Positions 7,892 to 15,617 of a DNA stretch of 64,000 nt are shown in pieces. The notes under the pieces are model-generated. The model did no database searches. It had not been told where the DNA came from and saw only the letters and a program-made list of their open reading frames with translations. Location of the stretch: positions 26,204-90,203 of the forward strand of contig JAEULB010000092.1 of NCBI GenBank assembly GCA_016792585.1, read 5' to 3'. Positions within the stretch are counted from its first letter, which is position 1. Every line of letters begins with the position of its first letter. This DNA comes from Rhodospirillaceae bacterium (lineage in GTDB: Bacteria; Pseudomonadota; Alphaproteobacteria; SHVZ01). The position numbers and the translations under genes are program-made.

Positions 7892-8722
7892 TCAGAGTGC
7901 CCAGGCCGGATCGCGAACCAGCGTCGAGAGGTGCTTCCTTCGCTCGCCGATGCGCGGCAGCGAGGCGAGAAGCCCCTGGGTGTAGGGATGCTTCGCGTCG
8001 CGAAGCTCGGAGGCCTTGCACTCCTCGACGATGCGGCCGGCATACATGATCAGCACGCGGTCGCAGAACGTGGCGACCAAGTTGAGGTCGTGGCTGATGA
8101 ACATCAGGCCGAGACCGCGCCGCGACACGAGATCGTCGAGGATCGCCAGAACCTGCATGCGAACGGTGACGTCGAGAGCCGAGGTCGGCTCGTCGGCGAT
8201 CAGCAGCTTCGGCTCCGGCACCAGCATCATCGCGATCATGACGCGCTGGCCCATGCCGCCCGAGCACTCGTGCGGGTAGAGATTGTAGACGCGCTCCGGA
8301 TTGCGGATCTTCACCGCCTCCAGCATCGCCAGCACGCGTTCGCGCGCTTCCGACCTGCTAAGTCCGGGCGGCAGCGCCTCGGCGACCTGGTCGCCGACGC
8401 GCATCACCGGATCGAGGGAGAACTTCGGGTCCTGCAGGATCATGCCGATGCGGCTTCCGCGCACCTTCAGCATGTCCGTCTCGGTGGCGCCGGCGAGGTC
8501 GAGCTCCTCGAAGCGCATCTTCTTCGCGCTGACCGTGCCGTTGCCGGGGGTCAGCTTCAGGATGGCGCGCCCGGTCGCGGACTTGCCGGAACCGGACTCG
8601 CCGACGATGCCCACCTTCTCCTTGCCGACGGTGAAAGAGATGTCGCGCACCGCCCGGACCAGGCGGTGCGGGGTCTTGAAGGTGACATTGAGGTCTTCGA
8701 CCTCGAGCAGAGGCTGGGTCAT
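7892..8722 (-). CDS. Peptide/nickel ABC transporter ATPase (DppD/OppD type)
   Basis: The 276-residue ATPase has Walker A GESGSGKSA, a slightly unusual signature ECSGGMGQRVMIAMM (M in place of Q-R-Q), and Walker B LLIADEPTSALDV followed by ISHDLNLV. The C-terminal HPYTQGLLASLPR is typical of the oligopeptide subgroup. The start ATG overlaps the TGA of the upstream permease gene as ATGA. It should pair with the next ATPase as a heterodimer. GGMGQR signatures are common in DppD proteins, so the variation does not argue against function. Confidence 0.93.
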   Translation of the reverse strand: MTQPLLEVEDLNVTFKTPHRLVRAVRDISFTVGKEKVGIVGESGSGKSATGRAILKLTPGNGTVSAKKMRFEELDLAGATETDMLKVRGSRIGMILQDPKFSLDPVMRVGDQVAEALPPGLSRSEARERVLAMLEAVKIRNPERVYNLYPHECSGGMGQRVMIAMMLVPEPKLLIADEPTSALDVTVRMQVLAILDDLVSRRGLGLMFISHDLNLVATFCDRVLIMYAGRIVEECKASELRDAKHPYTQGLLASLPRIGERRKHLSTLVRDPAWAL

Positions 8723-9639
8723 TCGTCGCGCGGGTCCAGAACGTCGCGAAGGCCGTCGCCGACCAGGTTGAAGCCGAGGCTGACCACCAGGATGGCGAGG
8801 CCGGGAGCGGCGGCGAGGAACCAGCTGCCGAGCAGGTACTGACGGCCGGTCGACAGCATCGCACCCCATTCCGGCATCGGCGGCTGCGCGCCGAGGCCGA
8901 GGAAGCCCAGCGCCGCCGCGGTCAGGATGATGCCGGCCATGTTCAGGGTGACGCGGATGATCACCGAGGAGAGGCACATCGGCACCACGTGCTTGACCAC
9001 GATGCGCCAGGCCGGCGCTCCCTGGGCGCGGATCGCGGCGATGTAGTCGGACGATCGCACGGTCAGCGTCTCGGCGCGCGCCAGCCTCGCCATCGGCGGC
9101 CAGATCGTGAGCGCGATCGCGATCACGGCGTTGCGGATGCCCGGTCCGAGTGCTGCAACGAAGGCGAGTGCCAGGATCAGGCCGGGGAACGACAGGAAGA
9201 TGTCGGTGATCCGCATCAGGATCGTGTCGGTCCAGCCGCCGAAATAGCCGGAGACGGTGCCGACCAGAAGGCCGACCGGGGCTGCGATGATCACGACCAG
9301 GCAGGTGATCTGCAGCGTGATGCGCGAGCCGTAGACGACACGGCTGAAGATGTCGCGGCCGAGCTCGTCGGTGCCGAACCAGTGTGCGCCGGACGGCGGC
9401 TGCAGGCGGCGCGCGAGGTTCTGCTCGTTCATCGGGAACGGCGCGATCAGCGGTGCAAAGATCGCGACCAGCAGCAGCACCACGAGGATGGCGAGCCCGA
9501 CCATGGCGAGCGGGTTCTGCGAGAAGCGGACGCAGCCGAAGTAGAGGCGCTGCAGGCTCGCCTGGGTCGGCGACTGGCTGACCTCGGCGGTCAGGTAGGC
9601 GCGGAGCCCACCCTTTCCGGGTTCGATGACGGTGGTCAT
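8719..9639 (-). CDS. Peptide/nickel ABC transporter permease (DppC type)
   Basis: The 306-residue inner-membrane permease carries the N-terminal OppC-type extension with HWFGTDELGRDIFSR, the hallmark of this subunit. The inner-membrane transport signature is the EAA-loop-like AIRAQGAPAWRIVVKHVVP. About six membrane segments are visible. The start ATG overlaps the stop of dppB as ATGA. A much longer frame upstream is a shadow of dppB. Confidence 0.92.
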   Translation of the reverse strand: MTTVIEPGKGGLRAYLTAEVSQSPTQASLQRLYFGCVRFSQNPLAMVGLAILVVLLLVAIFAPLIAPFPMNEQNLARRLQPPSGAHWFGTDELGRDIFSRVVYGSRITLQITCLVVIIAAPVGLLVGTVSGYFGGWTDTILMRITDIFLSFPGLILALAFVAALGPGIRNAVIAIALTIWPPMARLARAETLTVRSSDYIAAIRAQGAPAWRIVVKHVVPMCLSSVIIRVTLNMAGIILTAAALGFLGLGAQPPMPEWGAMLSTGRQYLLGSWFLAAAPGLAILVVSLGFNLVGDGLRDVLDPRDE

Positions 9640-10694
9640 TTCGTGCGCGGATCCAGGATCCTGTAGAGGAGGTCGCAGATGAGGTTGATCGTGACGAAGA
9701 TGATGCCGACGATCAGCACACAGGCGAGGACCGCGTTCATGTCGCCGGCGAGAAGGCCCGCGACCAGATAGCGGCCGAAGCCGGGCCAGGCGAACACGGT
9801 CTCGGTGACGACGGCACCTTCGAGCAGGATCGCGTAGGCGAGCGCCACGATGGTCAGCAGCTGCACCGCGATGTTGCGGAAGGCGTGCTTGCGGATGACC
9901 TTCCACTTGGACAGGCCCTTCACCCGCGCCGCCAGGATGTATTCCTGCGAGAGCTGGGCCAGCATGAAGCTGCGCGTCAGCCGGCTGATGAAGGCGATGG
10001 CGTTGAAGCTGAGGATGCTGGCCGGCAGCACGATGTGCGAGAAGGCGTTCTGAAAAACCTCCCATTCGCCGGCGATCAGCGCGTCGACCAGCATGAGGCC
10101 GGTCACGCGGTCGACGATGTCGATATAGAAGACGTCGAGGCGCCCGGGCCCGCCGACCCAGCCGAGCATGGCGTAGAACAGCACAAGGCCCATCAGCCCG
10201 CTCCAGAAGGTCGGGACCGAGTAGCCCAGGAGGCCGATGACGCGGGCGAAGTGGTCGATCGGGCTGCCGCGATAGACCGCGGCGAGGACGCCGATCGGCA
10301 CGCCGAGACAGACGCCGATCGTGATCGCGATGGTCGCGAGCTCGATCGTCGCCGGGAACACCCGCATCAGGTCGGCGGAGACCTTGTTGCCGGTGAAAAG
10401 CGCGTTGCCGAACTCGCCGCGCAGCATGTCGGAGATGAAGAACCAGAACTGGACGTAGAGCGGCTTGTCCAGGCCCAGCTGCTTGTAGACCATGTCGTAG
10501 GTCGAGGCGTCGGCCTGCTCGCCGACGATGGCGATGACCGGGTCGATCGGCAGCATGCGCCCGATGAAGAAGGTGAGCGCGAGCAGGCCCAGCAAGGTCG
10601 CCGCCACCGACGACCCGATGCGCCAGGCGTCCCATACCCATAGCGGCAGCTTCGGCTTCGCCACGGGCTGCCGGTTGACGTCGGTCACGGCCAT
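9636..10694 (-). CDS. Peptide/nickel ABC transporter permease (DppB type)
   Basis: The 352-residue permease has the DppB layout: one N-terminal membrane helix, a periplasmic segment with QLGLDKPLYVQFW, then five more helices with the EAA-loop region VKGLSKWKVIRKHAFRN. It forms the channel with the DppC-type partner. It follows the solute-binding protein gene by about 20 bp, so the five genes at 7095-12318 read as one operon. Confidence 0.92.
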   Translation of the reverse strand: MAVTDVNRQPVAKPKLPLWVWDAWRIGSSVAATLLGLLALTFFIGRMLPIDPVIAIVGEQADASTYDMVYKQLGLDKPLYVQFWFFISDMLRGEFGNALFTGNKVSADLMRVFPATIELATIAITIGVCLGVPIGVLAAVYRGSPIDHFARVIGLLGYSVPTFWSGLMGLVLFYAMLGWVGGPGRLDVFYIDIVDRVTGLMLVDALIAGEWEVFQNAFSHIVLPASILSFNAIAFISRLTRSFMLAQLSQEYILAARVKGLSKWKVIRKHAFRNIAVQLLTIVALAYAILLEGAVVTETVFAWPGFGRYLVAGLLAGDMNAVLACVLIVGIIFVTINLICDLLYRILDPRTK

Positions 10695-10713
10695 GAAACC
10701 TATCCCCCGACTG

Positions 10714-12318
10714 CTACTTGCGCGCCGACGCGTAGTCGACCTTGAACGGGCCGATCGCGAAGTCCTTCACTTCCTTGCGGATCGCGATCGGGCGCACGGT
10801 CTGGAACATGTACGCCATCGGCCCGTTGTGGAGCATGTGCTCCTGGATCTTCTTGTATGTCGCGATCCGCTTGGCCGGATCCTTTTCCATCATCGCTTCG
10901 TCGGTCATCTTGTTGATGTTCTCGTCGAACCAGGCCGAGCGCCACGACGGGTACTGCGCCAGCTTGGACTCCAGACGGTTGTCCGGGTTGTAGGCATGGC
11001 GCGAGATCATGCTGTGCGCGTCGGGATATCCCGCGCCCCAGCCGATCTGGCCGATCTGGAACTCGCGCGCCCGCATCTTGGTGAAGAGGTTGGCGTCCGC
11101 CATCTGCTCGAGATCGAGCTTGATGCCGGCCTTGGCGGCGTTGGCCTGGATGTGCTGAGCGACCGCCGGATTGAACTGGTTCGCCGACAGGATGTATTTC
11201 ATCGAGAAGCCGTTCGGATATCCCGCTTCCGCCAGCAGCTTCTTGGCCATGTCGATGTCGAGCTTGAAGGGCAGCCCCTCCTTCTCGTCCAGCGCACCGA
11301 AGGCGCCGATCGGGACGAGGCTGTTACGCGCCTTGCCCAGATAGGCCATCACCGACTTCTCCAGCCCCGTGTAGTCGACGAGGTAGCGGAAGGCCTCGCG
11401 CACCTTGGGATTGGCGAGGATCGGGTCGCCCATGTTGAAGGCGAAATAGCTGAAGCCGTGCATCACAGTCTGCTCGATATGCACGTCCTTGTTCGTCGCC
11501 AGCGCCTTCAGGTCGTCGGCGCTGAGCAGCCGGCCGACGTCGATGTCGCTCTTCTCGAGCTGGAGGCGCTGCGCGCCCGACTCCGGCACGTGGCGGATCA
11601 GGACCCGCTTCAGGCCAGGCTTCTTGCCGAAGTAGTTGTCGTTGGCTTCGAGGATCACCACGTCGTTGGCGTTCCAGGTGCGCACCCGGTACGGGCCGAC
11701 GCAGTCGGACTGGGTCTTGAACCAGCCGTTGCCGTAGTCGCTCTTGCTGTCGGTGGTCTTGGCGTTCTTCTCGCCGGTCTCCTTGCTGAGCACCGAGGCG
11801 ACGTTGCTGGAGAACGCCGCCGACATCACCAGGCCGACCGGATAGGGCTTGTCCATCTTGACCACGAGCGTGTGGTCGTCGGTGGCGACGAACTGCTGGT
11901 CGGCCTTCTCGGAGCTGAAGCCCCACTCCTTGAGGTTGGCGGCGTTGCCGAAGTTGAGGTGGATGGCGCGCTTCAGGGACCAGGCGGCGTCATGCGCGGT
12001 CGCGGCCTTGCCGGACGGGAACTTGAGGTCCTTGCGCATCTTGAAGGTCAGCGTCATGCCGTCGGCCGAGGTCGACCAGCTCTCGGCGAGCTGCGGCTCG
12101 ATCTTGGCGACATCCTTGATGTTCGGCTGTACCAGGCGGTTGCAGACGTTGATCATGATATCGTTGCCGTTGACCTCGCCGATCTGCGCCGGGTCGAGTG
12201 TGATCAGCGCATCCAGGTTCCATGCCATGACCAAGGCGTCCTTGGGCGTCGCGGCATGCGCGGACGCGGCGGCGAGGGTAGCGGCAAGGATCAAGCTCGG
12301 GGCGAGCAGGCGACGCAT
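10714..12318 (-). CDS. Peptide-type ABC transporter solute-binding protein (SBP family 5)
   Basis: The protein has 534 residues and begins with a Sec signal peptide that ends near ASAHA-AT. The mature part is a family 5 extracellular solute-binding protein: ITLDPAQIGEVNGNDI at the start, then AESWSTSADGMTLTFKMRKD, the usual early strand of DppA/OppA relatives. It captures the ligand in the periplasm for the permease that follows. Peptides are the default guess, but this family also binds opines, nickel and sugars. A 9-bp dyad lies 25 bp upstream of the start and may control the operon. Confidence 0.92.
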   Translation of the reverse strand: MRRLLAPSLILAATLAAASAHAATPKDALVMAWNLDALITLDPAQIGEVNGNDIMINVCNRLVQPNIKDVAKIEPQLAESWSTSADGMTLTFKMRKDLKFPSGKAATAHDAAWSLKRAIHLNFGNAANLKEWGFSSEKADQQFVATDDHTLVVKMDKPYPVGLVMSAAFSSNVASVLSKETGEKNAKTTDSKSDYGNGWFKTQSDCVGPYRVRTWNANDVVILEANDNYFGKKPGLKRVLIRHVPESGAQRLQLEKSDIDVGRLLSADDLKALATNKDVHIEQTVMHGFSYFAFNMGDPILANPKVREAFRYLVDYTGLEKSVMAYLGKARNSLVPIGAFGALDEKEGLPFKLDIDMAKKLLAEAGYPNGFSMKYILSANQFNPAVAQHIQANAAKAGIKLDLEQMADANLFTKMRAREFQIGQIGWGAGYPDAHSMISRHAYNPDNRLESKLAQYPSWRSAWFDENINKMTDEAMMEKDPAKRIATYKKIQEHMLHNGPMAYMFQTVRPIAIRKEVKDFAIGPFKVDYASARK

Positions 12319-12342
12319 CGAAGCCTCCAGTGCTTATGGATG

Positions 12343-12363
12343 GAACTTCCCTTTGGGAAGTTC
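12343..12363. promoter_or_regulatory. Perfect 9-bp dyad in the leader of the peptide ABC operon
   Basis: GAACTTCCC and GGGAAGTTC at 12343-12363 are exact inverted repeats separated by TTT. On the minus strand this lies 25-45 nt before the solute-binding protein ATG. It could be a repressor operator overlapping the promoter, or a 5'-UTR hairpin. No regulator gene is adjacent to the operon. Confidence 0.5.
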
Positions 12364-12450
12364 GCCTTAGGACCGGTCGTTGCCGGCGTGCACTGGATAG
12401 CGTGGCCGAACGCGAGCGTCCACTCAAGGCTTGTTTAAGGGCGCTCGCCC

Positions 12451-15400
12451 CTAGCGGTTGGCCGGTTCCGGGCGCTCGTCCTCGCCTTCGAACCCGCCGA
12501 GAAACCTGACAATTCGCCGAAGGATGCCCGGCGCCAGCGCCGACAGCGGGTTGACGCTGACCTCGGGTTGCTCGAGCGGCCCGGTGATGCGGAAGTCGGC
12601 GGCGACAATGCCCTCGTTCTGACCGCCGGTGATAATCGTTCCGATGAGCGGGATGGCGCCGATCACGCGGTTCAGCGTGTAGGCCGGCACCGCCGTGCCC
12701 TCGATCTCGGCGATGTCCGTCTTGCGCTCGACCCAGCCATTGGACGTGACGCCGATCGAGCTGCCGGCGGCGAGCGCGTCCTTGAACGTGATCCGCTTCT
12801 CGGTCTGCACCAGCTTGGCGGTGAGCCGCTGGAAGCCGATGCCCGAGCCGGACAGCGTCTCGACGATGCCCGAGAACGAAGCCAGCGAGGCCAGCCGGGC
12901 TAGTGCCGGCGCCTGCACCACCTTGAAGTCGGTAATGGTCAGGTCGCCTTCGAAGGGCAGGCCCTTGCCGTCGATGTCGGCAGTGCCGTCGAGCACCAGC
13001 CGGCCGCCGACCATGTGGTTGTAGAATCCCAGCGACTTCAGCATCGCACCCGCATCAAGCGAGGTCAGATGGAAGCGGTGGCCCTTGTCGGCCGCCGACA
13101 TGTCGAGCGCGAAGCGGCCTTCCGATCCGACCCGGCCTTCGGCACCGATCCGCTGCCACACGAGGCCGTCGGATTCGAGCGAGGCCCGCACCTGGGAGAA
13201 CGCGCGGTCGTCGCTGACGCGAAGCTCGGCCACCTGGATCTCGACGCCCAGCGCCGGCCCCCGCTTCTTCGGCTGCGGATCGTCGTCTTCGGCGAACAGC
13301 GGCCGGAGATCGAGCCGGTCGCCGGCGACGCCGACGGCATAGCCTCCCTGCGGCCGGCGGCCGACGCCGACCCGGACGTCGCTGGACCCGACCTTGAGCC
13401 GGGTCAGCTCCAGGGTCTGGATGTCCGTGTCCTTGTTGAAGGTGATGCGGCCCGTGAGGTCGAGGTCGTCGGCGTTCGCCTTGAGGCCTTCGAGCGAGGT
13501 CAGGTTGGCGCGATCGAGCTTGAGGACGAAGCTCGACTTCGCCGGCTTGCCGGCGGGCTTGCGCCACGAGATCTCGTCGAAGCGGACCTTGGCCTGGGCC
13601 AGGTCCAGGCTGACGTCGATGTCGCTGGTTCCGTTCGGCCGCTGCTCGGCGATCACATGCGCGTCGATCGGCCCGCTCGCCTTCTCCAGCAGCGGCAGGT
13701 CGAGCGCCTTCCGGCCGGCGTCGTCGGCTCGGCCGGTCACCTCGAAGCGACGACGCACCTGCGGCGCATCGTCGAAGTTCTCCCGCCACTCGAAGACCAC
13801 CGGCACGCCCTGAAGGCGGCCGTCGCCCTTGACCGTCATGCCGCGGCCGTCGAGCGACAGGTTGCCCTTGGCCTCGCTGACGTTCCAGCCGCGCACGACC
13901 TTGGGAACCGCCACGCCGCGCAGGTTCGCCGCCGCCGACAGCGCCACCTGCTCGAGCTTCAGGTTCGAGATCAGCGGGAAGGCGAAGCGGAGCCGGATTG
14001 CCGCGTCGCCGGCGACGCCATCCATCTGGATGCCGATCTTCGAGGTGTACCCGAGCGGCTTCGAGTCGATCAGCTTGAGCGCATCCTTGACCGGACCCGA
14101 CGCCACGACCTCGATCTCGGCGCGCTCGCGATCGTTGTCGAGGCCGGAGAGCGCCACGGCCGACGGCCCGACGCGGAGGCCGTCGAGCGAGCCCCCGGCG
14201 ATCGCAAGATCGAAGCGCGCATCGGTGAAGGTCGCGGTGCCGCGGACCTGGCGCACCGGCGGCATCGGGTTGAGGTAGCGGACGGTCAGGTTCTCGTAGG
14301 CGATGCCGCCGGACACCGACCGGACCGAAAGATCCTTCAGGTCATTGAGCTCGCCGGTGAGCTTGATCCGCGCCTCGCGGGCGATGCCGTGGCTGATGTT
14401 CTCGGTCACCCAGCGCCGCGCGTTGAGCGCCAGCTTCGCCGGCCAGTAGTGCTGGAGCCGATCGACCTCCATGCCCTCGACCACCGCATCGGCCTCGAGC
14501 AGCCCGCGGCCGACGAGGCCGGAGACGCGTGCCGAGGCCCGCAGCACCGGTCCGCCGAGATCGACGATGGCGCGCTCGATCTCGATCGTCTCGCCGGCGC
14601 GCTCGAAGCGGGCGCGGACCTGCGCGCCCGCAATCTGCAGGTCCTCGCGATAGAATTCCGGCAGCTCGATCGCGCCCGGGCCGGCGGCGGCTTCGATCCG
14701 CGCCGACAGCACGCGGCCCTGGCGGTCGAGGACCGCCTGGAGGCTGCCGTCGATCGCGAGCTTGATGCGCTTCAAGTCGGGAAAGCGCGCGGCCAGGCTC
14801 GCCGGCTCGAAGCGGCTCAGCTGGAACTGGGTCTCGATCGTGCCGGCGGAGGCGAGATAGCGCCCGGCGCCGTCGATCCGGGTCTTGGATCCGCCGATCT
14901 CGGCATTGCCTTCGACCCGGATCCTGAGCCCGTCGGCGTTACGCTCGAAGCGCAAGTCGACATCGGTCGCCCGCCACAGCATGCCCTCGGCGAGGTCGCT
15001 GACCGATAGGTCGGCGCCGGTGATGATCACGCGATCGAGGATGCCGACCCAGGCGCCCGAGCGTTTCGGCCCGGAGAGATCGTCGAGCAGCGCCGCGAGC
15101 AGCAGGCCGGAATCCCCCGTGTCGCCGCTCTCGCCGAGGCCGAGATCGATGCGGCCGTCGGCGGCGCGGTTGAGCCGGAGCCTCGGGCGCACCAGCTCGA
15201 CCTCGGTCGGGCGGATCTGGCCGCGCGCGAGCTCGGTCAGGCTGAGCCGGATCGCGATGTCGGGAAGGGCGGCGACGACGCCGCCGTCGGGGGCGATCGC
15301 CTGGACGTCGCTGGCGCGCAGGTCGACGGCGCGCTCCCACCCGGCCCAGACCAGCCGGGTCGAGCCGATCCGGGCCCTCAGCCCCTTGTCGTCGACCCTG

Positions 15401-15543
15401 AGCGCCTGCTCGAGGTGGGGGGTGAGCACATCGAGCGGGATCGGTCCCTGATTCAGCCGCCAGAACAGCAGCGCGGCCGCGATCATCAGGCCGGCGACAA
15501 GGCCGCCCACGATCTCGATCGCCTTGATCACGACCTTGGACAT
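12451..15543 (-). CDS. AsmA/YhdP-like protein with DUF3971 and AsmA C-terminal regions
   Basis: The 1030-residue protein has one membrane helix at about residues 10-28 and a very long, beta-rich periplasmic part. The pattern fits the AsmA/TamB/YhdP superfamily, bridge-like proteins thought to move phospholipid between inner and outer membranes. The central DUF3971 region and the C-terminal AsmA-like stretch, with GSGIGFQRLTAKLVQTEKR, are the recognisable pieces. The start ATG at 15543 directly precedes the membrane anchor. It is divergent from glnE with a gap of about 75 bp. Confidence 0.85.
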   Translation of the reverse strand: MSKVVIKAIEIVGGLVAGLMIAAALLFWRLNQGPIPLDVLTPHLEQALRVDDKGLRARIGSTRLVWAGWERAVDLRASDVQAIAPDGGVVAALPDIAIRLSLTELARGQIRPTEVELVRPRLRLNRAADGRIDLGLGESGDTGDSGLLLAALLDDLSGPKRSGAWVGILDRVIITGADLSVSDLAEGMLWRATDVDLRFERNADGLRIRVEGNAEIGGSKTRIDGAGRYLASAGTIETQFQLSRFEPASLAARFPDLKRIKLAIDGSLQAVLDRQGRVLSARIEAAAGPGAIELPEFYREDLQIAGAQVRARFERAGETIEIERAIVDLGGPVLRASARVSGLVGRGLLEADAVVEGMEVDRLQHYWPAKLALNARRWVTENISHGIAREARIKLTGELNDLKDLSVRSVSGGIAYENLTVRYLNPMPPVRQVRGTATFTDARFDLAIAGGSLDGLRVGPSAVALSGLDNDRERAEIEVVASGPVKDALKLIDSKPLGYTSKIGIQMDGVAGDAAIRLRFAFPLISNLKLEQVALSAAANLRGVAVPKVVRGWNVSEAKGNLSLDGRGMTVKGDGRLQGVPVVFEWRENFDDAPQVRRRFEVTGRADDAGRKALDLPLLEKASGPIDAHVIAEQRPNGTSDIDVSLDLAQAKVRFDEISWRKPAGKPAKSSFVLKLDRANLTSLEGLKANADDLDLTGRITFNKDTDIQTLELTRLKVGSSDVRVGVGRRPQGGYAVGVAGDRLDLRPLFAEDDDPQPKKRGPALGVEIQVAELRVSDDRAFSQVRASLESDGLVWQRIGAEGRVGSEGRFALDMSAADKGHRFHLTSLDAGAMLKSLGFYNHMVGGRLVLDGTADIDGKGLPFEGDLTITDFKVVQAPALARLASLASFSGIVETLSGSGIGFQRLTAKLVQTEKRITFKDALAAGSSIGVTSNGWVERKTDIAEIEGTAVPAYTLNRVIGAIPLIGTIITGGQNEGIVAADFRITGPLEQPEVSVNPLSALAPGILRRIVRFLGGFEGEDERPEPANR

Positions 15544-15617
15544 TCTAGGACGGCACTCGCGGCTTGACGGTCACCCGACGGCTCCCGCACCTTCGCCCGC
15601 GCGGAACGCCTCCTTCG

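Noticed and set aside
13015..15009. A 664-codon plus-strand frame opposite the AsmA-like gene
   Set aside because: The translation is Arg/Ala/Asp/Val rich without motifs and mirrors the codon pattern of the AsmA-like gene.
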